A DNA stretch of 64,000 nucleotides from an uncultured Bacteroidales bacterium (lineage in GTDB: Bacteria > Bacteroidota > Bacteroidia > Bacteroidales > Paludibacteraceae). The notes beneath the pieces are model-generated. The model was given only the letters and a program-made list of their open reading frames with translations, searched no databases and had not been told where the DNA came from. The position numbers were made by a program, and so were the translations under genes. This document shows, one piece after another, positions 56,563 through 64,000 of the stretch; position 1 is the stretch's first letter, and each line of letters opens with the position of its first letter. Where the stretch lies: contig CALFTM010000048.1 of the NCBI GenBank assembly GCA_937916355.1, forward strand, positions 1 through 64,000, written 5' to 3'.

Positions 56563-57627
56563 TTACTCAACAACAACACCGTTCAAATTCACAATAAAAG
56601 AACTCTTTTGCGGGTCATTTGAAATGATGGTAATCCTCTGAGTGTACTTGCCGCTCTTCATGTTTCCTGAATTCACTTTGACACGAATTGCACCTTGCTT
56701 GCCAGGCTTGATGGCCTTAGAAGGGAAAGTGATTTGAGAATTGGTAGCATCAATTGTCACAGAACGAAGAATCAATGGAGACTTACCATTATTCTGAACC
56801 TTAAACTCATAAGTTTTAGTAGAACCCTTCTTGATATCACCTAAACTAACTGAATTAGCAACTGCCATCACAGGAGCATTTGCTTTTTGCTCTTCAGTCA
56901 TCTTACCAAAGTCCTCAGCAATATTTCCGTACACTGAAATTGGGTTATCACTATAAACCTTTCCGTTCACAACCAAATTCACGAACTTTTTGAAAGATCC
57001 CCAATAATCAGAGCCATCACTTACCAATGTGAACTCAATCATCGCCATCTCTCCCGGTTTCAAAGTTTGAGGAGCAACAACTTTTATGAAGTCTGTAACA
57101 TTTTCAACTCCAATCTTAATTTCAGATTGTCCGTTATTGATAGCCTCAATCTTTGCAGTCTTACTATTTGGGAAGAAAACTGTATTGAAATACACATTCT
57201 TTTGTCTCAAACGAAGATCTCCGAATTGGTGTTGATACTTGTCCTCGATTTTCTGTGCCTTAGGAATCACCTCTCCCTTGATAGAAAGACGTTTTTCACC
57301 GGCATTACTTGAAACTGTAATTGTCTTATTAAATGATCCTGGGCGACCCGATGCGTTGTAAGTCACCTTGATAGATCCTTTTTCTCCCGGTTTTACTGGA
57401 GCTTTTGTCCAATCTGGGGTTGTACAACCACAAGACGCACGCACTTTCTGCAACACCAAATCAGCATCACCTGTATTAGTGAAGACAAACTCCGTTGACA
57501 CTCGTCCTGACTCCTCTGGGAATGTCCCAAAATCATGAACAATTGACTCAAAACTAATCTGAGGGTCTGCTATCGCTGCCATAATTCCGGACAACAACAC
57601 GACCAAAGACATAAATAATTTTTTCAT
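56563..57627 (-). CDS. DUF1573 secreted protein, large form
   Basis: 354 residues. Signal peptide (KKLFMSLVVLLSGIMAAIA). Two or three Ig-like DUF1573-type repeats: the first (about 28-125) with VRASCGCTTPDWTKAPVKPG, the last (about 255-350) 'LILRSVTIDATNSQI...GAIRVKVNSGNMKSGKYTQRITIISNDP', lacking the cysteines. First gene of the cluster; minus-strand -7 box TAAATTTG at 57699-57692 is well placed. Confidence 0.9.
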   Translation of the reverse strand: MKKLFMSLVVLLSGIMAAIADPQISFESIVHDFGTFPEESGRVSTEFVFTNTGDADLVLQKVRASCGCTTPDWTKAPVKPGEKGSIKVTYNASGRPGSFNKTITVSSNAGEKRLSIKGEVIPKAQKIEDKYQHQFGDLRLRQKNVYFNTVFFPNSKTAKIEAINNGQSEIKIGVENVTDFIKVVAPQTLKPGEMAMIEFTLVSDGSDYWGSFKKFVNLVVNGKVYSDNPISVYGNIAEDFGKMTEEQKANAPVMAVANSVSLGDIKKGSTKTYEFKVQNNGKSPLILRSVTIDATNSQITFPSKAIKPGKQGAIRVKVNSGNMKSGKYTQRITIISNDPQKSSFIVNLNGVVVE

Positions 57628-57691
57628 ATCTAATTTCTTTTTTACTTTTTTTACTTAATCGCATTAACTATCTCACGAATAAACTCGAATG

Positions 57692-57699
57692 CAAATTTA
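57692..57699 (-). promoter_or_regulatory. -7 box of the DUF1573 cluster
   Basis: CAAATTTA (TAAATTTG on the minus strand), 65 bases before the ATG at 57627. A TTG about 17 bases further upstream fits the -33 element only loosely. Confidence 0.45.
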
Positions 57700-57878
57700 T
57701 AAAATAATCGTACAACCAAAATTATTATTGCATTATTTTTCTTAATAAAACTTAAAAGAGCGCAGGATTTCAAATTCACATCAGGGTTCTATCCTTTTAT
57801 ATGACACATTTTTGGTAATTTTGGATTTGAATCAAAATTAAAAAACAGAACCAAAAACAACGGTAAAAAAAAGAAGTA

Positions 57879-59588
57879 ATGAAAAAATTTTCATTCATCC
57901 TCCTTTGGACTCTTATGTTCAATTGTGCGAATGCACAGTTAAACCAGTGGGAAATCGTTTCCCCTCTCGACTTTGAAACCACCCTTAGTGGTAATTTTGC
58001 AGAAATGAGGCGCAATCACTTCCACGGAGGATTAGATCTACGCACCAACGGAGAAGAGAATAAACCGGTTTACTCCATCGACGATGGATATGTTTCAAAA
58101 ATCACTATTTCAAGGACAGGATACGGGAAGTGCGCATTCATCAATCACCCGAACGGCTACACCTCCGTATATGGACATCTCAACGGTTTTGTCCCAAAGC
58201 TGGACTCAATCCTAAAAGCCAAACAGTATGGCGAAAGAAAATTTGAAGTAACCTTGGAACTCACCCCCGACCAATACCCTTTGAAAAAAGGTGAAAAATT
58301 CGCCCTTTCAGGAAATACTGGAGCATCAGGAGGGCCTCACGTCCATTTTGAAATACGAAAAACGGATGACGGGACAATGAGAAATCCCTATTTGCTTAAA
58401 AACAGGCCTTATGGTTTTTCTGATAGTAAGAGACCTAAAATTTTTGGCATCAAACTATATGGATTAAAGAACTCAGGCATTGTCAATAATACTTCAGAAA
58501 AGAAATTCAGAGTCATAACAAACAAACAAAACATAAGGCAAGTTCAGTCTGGCGGAGACATTTCTGCATGGGGAACCATAGGTTTCTCGATCAAGGCCAA
58601 CGACTACATGACAGGTACGGGGTTCACCTATACTCCTCGCCATCTTCGGTTATATGCTGATGGAAAAAAGATATCCGAAATCACCATAGATAGTTTCCTA
58701 TTTCAAGACACCCGTGCACTCAACGCTTTCATTGATTATCCGCAATGGGCAAAAAGTAGAGAGTTTTTCATGAAATCATTCAAGGCATCCAATAGCCCGT
58801 TAGCACTCTCAGCTCCACAACCTTACGGAACACTCGTCGTGGACGAAGAGAGAGACTACAACATCGTCTATGAAGTGGAGGATGACTTTGGCAACAAAGA
58901 CAGAATCTCATTCATTATAAAAGGAGAAAAGAATGAAATCCCCGCTTCCACGAAGCCAGACTCCCTATTCATCAAGTGTGGGCAATCCTTCTTCTTCAAC
59001 AAAGGAGACTTCGGGATGTGGTTTTCTGCCAACTCCCTTTATGAAGATTTGGAACACAATTTCACAAGAACAGATTCTGAGAAATATTATTCAGACATAT
59101 TTTCCATCGGAAGTGTACTTGACCCGCTACACACTCTCTGCGACATCTCCATCAAAATCAAGTCCGACACCATACCCGACAAACAAAAATATTACATCGC
59201 AAAACTCAATGCGCAAAACATCGCTTCGGGTTCTGCGGGGGGATTATACAATGAAAACGGCTACATCACTGGGAAGACCAACACTTTTGGCAAATTCGCA
59301 GTATTTGTAGACGATACCAAACCAGTCATTGCACCAGTGCATACCAACAAATTGAGAAACCTCCCCTACCTCCGGTTTAAGATTTATGACACACAATCTG
59401 GCATTGCCTCATACGACGCATACATAGATGACATCTGGGTCATGTTCGAGTATGATGCAAAAACCCAACAAATAACCTATTGGATAGACAAAACCCAAAT
59501 CAAAGAATTTCAAAACCACACACTTAAAGTTGTTGTAAAAGATAACTGCGGAAACGTTTCTGAATTCACCAAACAAATATATTGGTAA
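57879..59588 (+). CDS. M23 family metallopeptidase
   Basis: 569 residues. Signal peptide to about ANA-QL. The LytM/M23 domain lies at about 30-165 with complete zinc motifs: HFHGGLDLR (HxxxD) and GGPHVHFEI (HxH). Expected to cut peptidoglycan stem peptides or a similar glycyl bond in the periplasm. The remaining 400 residues are beta-rich, with Ig-like patterns; a typical Bacteroidetes long M23 protein. Followed by the C69 dipeptidase gene after 21 bases, in one operon. Confidence 0.92.
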   Translation: MKKFSFILLWTLMFNCANAQLNQWEIVSPLDFETTLSGNFAEMRRNHFHGGLDLRTNGEENKPVYSIDDGYVSKITISRTGYGKCAFINHPNGYTSVYGHLNGFVPKLDSILKAKQYGERKFEVTLELTPDQYPLKKGEKFALSGNTGASGGPHVHFEIRKTDDGTMRNPYLLKNRPYGFSDSKRPKIFGIKLYGLKNSGIVNNTSEKKFRVITNKQNIRQVQSGGDISAWGTIGFSIKANDYMTGTGFTYTPRHLRLYADGKKISEITIDSFLFQDTRALNAFIDYPQWAKSREFFMKSFKASNSPLALSAPQPYGTLVVDEERDYNIVYEVEDDFGNKDRISFIIKGEKNEIPASTKPDSLFIKCGQSFFFNKGDFGMWFSANSLYEDLEHNFTRTDSEKYYSDIFSIGSVLDPLHTLCDISIKIKSDTIPDKQKYYIAKLNAQNIASGSAGGLYNENGYITGKTNTFGKFAVFVDDTKPVIAPVHTNKLRNLPYLRFKIYDTQSGIASYDAYIDDIWVMFEYDAKTQQITYWIDKTQIKEFQNHTLKVVVKDNCGNVSEFTKQIYW

Positions 59589-59609
59589 AAACGACAAAAA
59601 ATTAAAAAT

Positions 59610-61268
59610 ATGAAAAAAAGAAACTCCTCGATTTTCAAAGCAATCCTCACATTGCTTTTCGTATCGACCTCCTCTATTCTCACATGGGCAGGAACAAATA
59701 TCATTGTAGGAAAAAATGCCTCCACAGACGGATCGACCTTCTGCACATATACTGCAGACTCCTATTATCTCTACGGAGACCTATCCTTCTATCCTTCCGC
59801 CACCTATTCAAAATATACTCAAACGAAAATTTTCGGATGGGACACGCATCGGTATCAGGGAATGATCGAACAAACCGGAGAGACCTACGCTGTGCTTGGT
59901 AATATCAACGAACATCAAGTCTGCATCACAGAATCCACATTCGGAGGAAGAAAGGAATTGATAGACACAACCGGCGTGCTCGACTACGGAAATCTCATTT
60001 ACGTCACCCTCCAACGTGCCAAAACCGCGAAAGAAGCCCTACTTGTCATGACCGAACTGGTTGAAGAATATGGTTACTGTAGTTCCGGGGAGACATTCTC
60101 CATCGCCGACCCTAATGAAATATGGATAATGGAAATGATTGGTAAGGGTCCAGACATCAAAGGTGCGGTATGGGTAGCACTTAAATTACCGGACGACTGT
60201 ATTAGCGCACATTCCAACCACTCTCGAATCACTACTTTTCCTTTAAACGACAGAGCCAACTGCCTCTATTCTAAAGATGTGATCTCCTTCGCAAGAGAAA
60301 AAGGCTACTTTGATGGAAAAAACAAAGATTTCAGTTTTTCTGATGCCTACGACCCCATGTCCTTTAATGCAAGAAGATTTTGCGATGCGAGGGTATGGAG
60401 CATATACAAGAGCGTTTGCAAAGAGACAGAAAAAAACATAGACTACATATTGGGAAAAAATGACGAACGACTTCCATTGTGGGTTAAACCAGACCAAAAA
60501 GTCTCCTTATTGCAACTAAAGAACCTTCAACGAGACCATTTTGAGAACTCGCCCCTTTCCATGGCGAACGACCCCGGAGCAGAACCCTTTAAAGCCGAAT
60601 TCAGATACGAACCTCGAATTTGGGAATTTGAAGGAAAAAAGTATTTCAACGAGACTCCCACAGCCGGACCTAAAAACGCTTTTTCATTTGTCGCACAGAT
60701 GCGAAGTTGGTTACCCAACAAAATTGGAGGAGTATTATGGTTTGGCGTAGATGATGCCAACTTCACAGTCTACATCCCCATATATTGTGGGACAACAGAA
60801 GTTCCTGCATGTTTCAGACGAGGCAATGGCAGTCTGCTAAGATTTTCATGGGATGCAGCCTACTGGGTATTCAACTGGGTCTCCAATATGGCGTACGCTA
60901 AATACCAATACCTTGCCCCTGACATCAAAAATGCGCAAGCTGAATTTGAGCAAAAATTAGAAGACAACCTTCAAGTAGTCGAAGAAGCGGCACAGTCCCT
61001 CTACAAAAAATCGCCAGAGTACGCCATGCGCTTTTTAACAGAATACTCCCAAAACCAAGCCAATCTGATGATGCAACAATGGAAAGCACTGGGAGAACAC
61101 CTGATGGTCAAATACACCGATGGAAACATCAAACGAGAACGCAAAGGGAAATTCATAGACAACGGCTGGGGCGTACCCTCCGACATCCAGACTCCCGGTT
61201 ATTCTGAAGAATACTACAAATCTATCGTAGATAGCACAGGAACTCGATTCCTCTTGATCGAAGAATAA
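59610..61268 (+). CDS. C69-type dipeptidase homologue lacking N-terminal cysteine
   Basis: 552 residues. Signal-like segment to about W26-A27. The sequence 'GTNIIVGKNASTDGSTFCTYTADS' is the N-terminal motif of the peptidase C69 (PepD, Ntn hydrolase) family, in which a Cys follows the signal peptide or start; here G28 stands at that place. The only nearby Cys is C45. The rest of the fold (GETFSIADPNEIWIMEMIG, HSNHSRIT, GNGSLLRFSWDAAYWVF) is complete. It may therefore be inactive or use another nucleophile. Ends in a strong terminator shared with glf. Confidence 0.88.
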   Translation: MKKRNSSIFKAILTLLFVSTSSILTWAGTNIIVGKNASTDGSTFCTYTADSYYLYGDLSFYPSATYSKYTQTKIFGWDTHRYQGMIEQTGETYAVLGNINEHQVCITESTFGGRKELIDTTGVLDYGNLIYVTLQRAKTAKEALLVMTELVEEYGYCSSGETFSIADPNEIWIMEMIGKGPDIKGAVWVALKLPDDCISAHSNHSRITTFPLNDRANCLYSKDVISFAREKGYFDGKNKDFSFSDAYDPMSFNARRFCDARVWSIYKSVCKETEKNIDYILGKNDERLPLWVKPDQKVSLLQLKNLQRDHFENSPLSMANDPGAEPFKAEFRYEPRIWEFEGKKYFNETPTAGPKNAFSFVAQMRSWLPNKIGGVLWFGVDDANFTVYIPIYCGTTEVPACFRRGNGSLLRFSWDAAYWVFNWVSNMAYAKYQYLAPDIKNAQAEFEQKLEDNLQVVEEAAQSLYKKSPEYAMRFLTEYSQNQANLMMQQWKALGEHLMVKYTDGNIKRERKGKFIDNGWGVPSDIQTPGYSEEYYKSIVDSTGTRFLLIEE

Positions 61269-61274
61269 AAAAAA

Positions 61275-61313
61275 ACGGGCTTCATAAAGTTTCTTGAAGC
61301 CCGTTTTTTTTTA
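61275..61313. terminator. Bidirectional terminator between dipeptidase and glf
   Basis: ACGGGCTTCA (61275-61284) pairs perfectly with TGAAGCCCGT (61295-61304), with A-run before and T-run after. Confidence 0.92.
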
Positions 61314-61325
61314 TTTATCACAAAA

Positions 61326-62453
61326 TCACTCCCAAAACGAAAGCGCTTTCTCCACAATCGGAGCCATATCATAGTACTTGTACTCAGCCAAACGACCACC
61401 GAAAATTACGTTAGTTTCTGCATCTGCCAACGACTTGTATTTTGCATATAAGGCATTATTTTTATCGTCATTAACCGGATAATATGGCTCCATACCCTCT
61501 TTCCATTCTGTCGAAAACTCTTTAGAGATAACAGTTTTCGGACAATCGTACACAGCCTGACCAAACATTTCAAAATGCTTATGCTCTATGCTGCGAGTAT
61601 AAGGCACAGATTTCTCTGTATAGTTCACAACCGCATTTCCTTGCAAATTAGGACAATCATGTATCTCCTCCTCAAATCGGACGGTACGATACTCCAATTT
61701 CCCAAACCGATAATCGTAAAATTCATCTATTTTGCCTGTGAACACAACCTTATCAGCCAAACCGCTCCAATAAACTCTATCCTCAAAAAAGTCAACCCCT
61801 ATTTTAGTTTCAATACCAGCTAACAAACCTTCAATCAACTTATTATACCCTCCCATTGGAATTCCTTGGTAAGAATCATTGAAATAGTTATTATCAAACA
61901 CGAAACGGACAGGCAGACGTTTTATTATAAATGGAGGCAAATCCGTACATTTTCTGCCCCATTGCTTTTCTGTATAATCACGAATCAAAGCTTCATAAAT
62001 GTCCTTACCTATCAACAACTGAGCTTGTTCTTCCAGATTTCGAGGTTCAGCAACGCCTTCCGCAGCCATTTTTGCAACTGCTTCTGCCTTTTGCTCTTCT
62101 ATCTTTGCTTTTGCCTCTTCTGGTGTTGTCACTCCCCACATCTGATAAAAAGTGTTCATATTAAATGGTAGATTATAAAGTTTTCCCTTATAATTTGCCA
62201 CAGGAGAATTTGTGTACCTATTAAACTCCACAATCGAGTTTACAAAATCCCACACTTTCTTATTGGATGTATGAAAAATATGCGCACCATATTTATGCAC
62301 ATTGATTCCTTCAATATTCTCACAATAAACATTTCCACCCAAATGCGGACGCTTATCAATAACCAAACAAGACTTTCCTGCCCTCTTCGCCATATAGGCA
62401 AACGTTGCTCCAAACAAACCGGAGCCAACAATTAAATAATCGTATTTACACAT
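61326..62453 (-). CDS. glf: UDP-galactopyranose mutase
   Basis: 375 residues. Interconverts UDP-galactopyranose and UDP-galactofuranose with reduced FAD. FAD-binding LIVGSGLFGATFAYMAKRAG at the start, the 'KYGAHIFHTSNKKVW' loop, and the arginine-containing PHLGGNVY, MWGVTTPEEA and EYKYYDM elements. Supplies galactofuranose for capsule or O-antigen. It lies alone between the C69 terminator and the pRiA4b ORF-3-like gene. Confidence 0.95.
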   Translation of the reverse strand: MCKYDYLIVGSGLFGATFAYMAKRAGKSCLVIDKRPHLGGNVYCENIEGINVHKYGAHIFHTSNKKVWDFVNSIVEFNRYTNSPVANYKGKLYNLPFNMNTFYQMWGVTTPEEAKAKIEEQKAEAVAKMAAEGVAEPRNLEEQAQLLIGKDIYEALIRDYTEKQWGRKCTDLPPFIIKRLPVRFVFDNNYFNDSYQGIPMGGYNKLIEGLLAGIETKIGVDFFEDRVYWSGLADKVVFTGKIDEFYDYRFGKLEYRTVRFEEEIHDCPNLQGNAVVNYTEKSVPYTRSIEHKHFEMFGQAVYDCPKTVISKEFSTEWKEGMEPYYPVNDDKNNALYAKYKSLADAETNVIFGGRLAEYKYYDMAPIVEKALSFWE

Positions 62454-62477
62454 ACTTTTTTTGTAATTAGCTAAAAT

Positions 62478-63332
62478 TTATAAAACAGACTCCCATAAAT
62501 CACATAAGCATTCTCTTACCCTCTCTATATCAAAATACTCCGGATCAAAGTCTTTTTCAATGCCACTCCATTCCAACAATTCTCGTTCTTCTGTTGTTTT
62601 GCGTTTTTTGCCCCAGATTTCCAATATATTTTCATATCCCCAAATACCTCCGCAATCTTCTGGCGGACAGGCTCCGACTCCTTTCAATATTTTTATACAA
62701 GGAGCTTCGTCAGGTCCATATTCCCTGATTTTTTTCAACCAAATTTCATGTCTCCAATCATCTCCAAAATCATAGTCAAAACGAACACGCTTCCCTTTTT
62801 CCTTAAATACCATCGAAACAGAATACTCTTCAGCATCACACACCTCGCGACGAGATGCAAATCCCCAGAACATATCATCCTCTTCAATGCAAGCTCGATT
62901 TTTAAATATTGTATTTTTATGCTTAAACTGATGCAAATGTTCATTTTCCCACCCCACCGCAATCATAACAACATGCGCAAAAAACTCCAAAGAGATGTTA
63001 GATGGGACTTCCACCTCACGCCAAATTGGAAGAGGGGCATCGTTCAGCTTGATACGAATATGATATGCATAAGCCGGCTCATCATTAAACAAAATCACTT
63101 TGGGAAGTTCGAATGGATCCAACGCTTCAAAATCTTCGCATTCGCCATCTGACGAATCTTCATTATTTCTGGCAGCGACAGGTCTTCCTAAGGTCTCATA
63201 GATTTCCGCAACTATTTTCATTAAATCCTCATTACTATGTACTCCAATAGATTCCAAAAAATCTCTATCCGACTTAGACAATTGTTCTTTGAATTCTGAA
63301 AAATCGGGCATTTTATCTTCTAATTTACTCAT
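62478..63332 (-). CDS. Plasmid pRiA4b ORF-3 family protein
   Basis: 284 residues. An N-terminal ~70-residue helical extension, then the pRiA4b ORF-3/IS1096 TnpR-passenger domain: AYHIRIKLNDAPLPIWREVEVPS, EHLHQFKH, FDYDFGDDWRHEIWLKKI and CPPEDCGGIWGYENILEI. These proteins are found on plasmids and with mobile elements but also on chromosomes; function unknown. Twenty-four bases upstream of glf in the direction of transcription. Confidence 0.88.
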   Translation of the reverse strand: MSKLEDKMPDFSEFKEQLSKSDRDFLESIGVHSNEDLMKIVAEIYETLGRPVAARNNEDSSDGECEDFEALDPFELPKVILFNDEPAYAYHIRIKLNDAPLPIWREVEVPSNISLEFFAHVVMIAVGWENEHLHQFKHKNTIFKNRACIEEDDMFWGFASRREVCDAEEYSVSMVFKEKGKRVRFDYDFGDDWRHEIWLKKIREYGPDEAPCIKILKGVGACPPEDCGGIWGYENILEIWGKKRKTTEERELLEWSGIEKDFDPEYFDIERVRECLCDLWESVL

Positions 63333-63501
63333 ATTCTACAATTAAAATTTTTATTCATAAAAACGGGATTTCTCAAATCTCACAAAAACACATCGTCACT
63401 TCAATATCCTCCCCTGCTTTTCATCTTTATCACCACTTCCCAAACAATCTCTGCTATTTATTGTCAAACAATACTATTGCCAATTAATCAACGCTTATAT
63501 T

Positions 63502-63999
63502 CTATAAATCCTCAATCAAACATCCATCAATGTTCCTCTTATCGCCACTAAAATTCGCACCAATCAAAACAATCTTCTTGCCGCTTGCCATAAATGGCTG
63601 AGCGTAGTTCTTCTTCTTGATTTGCTCCATCGCCTCTTCTGCCGTACCGTTATATTTAAACTCGAAAATATAGACATAATCGGCAGTCTCTATGGTCATA
63701 TCTACTCTGCCGTTGGAAGTATGAAACTCTGCCTTGGTATAGAGACCACAAAGGTTGCACAAGATGAAAAGCACATTCTGATAGTGATTTTCGGTATCTT
63801 TGATGAGGTCATACGGAGTGTTGGCAAAGAATGATTCCAAACGGTTCATGAAAGCTTCCACGTCTCCTGACCTCACCTCCTCTACAAAACACTTTATTTC
63901 AAAAGCGGCAGCACTTGGTCGAGCTGATGTGTAATGCGGTATCAGATAGTACAGAAAATCACGTTTCACCTCCTCATTCGGGAAATCCAACTTGTACAA
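63502..63999 (-). CDS. AAA-ATPase/PD-(D/E)XK protein, C-terminal part (cut by window edge)
   Basis: 165 residues visible; the gene runs beyond the end of the window. It matches the C-terminal PD-(D/E)XK nuclease-like domain (PDDEXK_9) of the large family of Bacteroidetes ATP-binding proteins: GRVDMTIETADYVYIFEFKYN gives the D...ExK motif. The N-terminal AAA domain is not visible. Function uncertain. The stop is at 63502; the 169-base gap to the neighbour contains nothing recognised. Confidence 0.85.
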   Translation of the reverse strand: MYKLDFPNEEVKRDFLYYLIPHYTSARPSAAAFEIKCFVEEVRSGDVEAFMNRLESFFANTPYDLIKDTENHYQNVLFILCNLCGLYTKAEFHTSNGRVDMTIETADYVYIFEFKYNGTAEEAMEQIKKKNYAQPFMASGKKIVLIGANFSGDKRNIDGCLIEDL

Positions 64000-64000
64000 C

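Overview
The window is a stretch of a Bacteroidales (Bacteroidota) chromosome, probably an intestinal or oral-type anaerobe; the genus cannot be fixed from sequence alone. The assignment rests on Bacteroidetes-specific families (DUF4270, DUF4293, DUF3127, DUF4369/thioredoxin-like proteins, the 'putative porin' family, FISUMP-like secreted protein, the glycogen-synthase-like gene next to panC) and on many copies of the Bacteroidetes -7 promoter box TAnnTTTG, several with a TTG/TTTG -33 element 19-22 bases upstream. Base composition is AT-rich, more so between genes. No rRNA, tRNA, transposase or CRISPR array was recognised.

Layout. 1-4.4 kb: a small membrane protein, an rRNA methyltransferase (rsmF-like) behind a long leader with an attenuator-like hairpin, a DUF3127 protein, endonuclease III and a secreted FISUMP-like protein. 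4.4-7.8 kb is the most accessory-looking part: an array of about four and a half ~160-bp tandem repeats, each with a hairpin, then an AAA/DUF4143 ATPase, a helicase 3' remnant and an Imm40-like gene. 7.8-24.3 kb is mainly housekeeping: gamma carbonic anhydrase, thioredoxin-like protein, aminopeptidase P, a GT51 transglycosylase overlapping nnrDE, a sodium-linked transporter pair (NhaD plus a DASS anion transporter), a CrtI-like oxidoreductase, DUF2461, DUF4270 and a shortened glycogen-synthase-like protein divergent from panC-panD.

25.8-37.7 kb: DUF2238 membrane protein, outer-membrane porin, rsmA-corA-obgE, then on the minus strand thioredoxin and a redox cluster (nfnA, nfnB/gltA-like, orphan iorB, DUF4293, GNAT, aminotransferase). 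37.7-39.7 kb carries two neighbouring copies of a PH-like membrane protein gene whose first ~780 bases are nearly identical while the 3' ends differ. 39.8-51.4 kb: lipoproteins, WbqC, an acyltransferase, radC, a polysaccharide-deacetylase-like protein, DUF3137-lemA, a glucosaminidase with LysM, and dnaX, which is split into two frames at a run of ten A.

51.4-52.1 kb is non-coding or weakly coding, with terminators, three near-consensus DnaA boxes and a possible small RNA. 52.1-64 kb: murB divergent from a GT4 glycosyltransferase, a four-gene cell-envelope cluster (DUF1573, TlpA-like lipoprotein, CcdA/ArsG-like permease, DUF1573), an M23 peptidase, a C69-type dipeptidase lacking its expected nucleophile, UDP-galactopyranose mutase, a pRiA4b ORF-3-like protein and the 3' part of an AAA/PD-(D/E)XK gene cut by the window edge.

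The best candidates for unusual biology are the A10 frame change in dnaX, the hairpin repeat array beside the DUF4143 ATPase, the mosaic tandem gene pair and the DUF1573-redox cluster.
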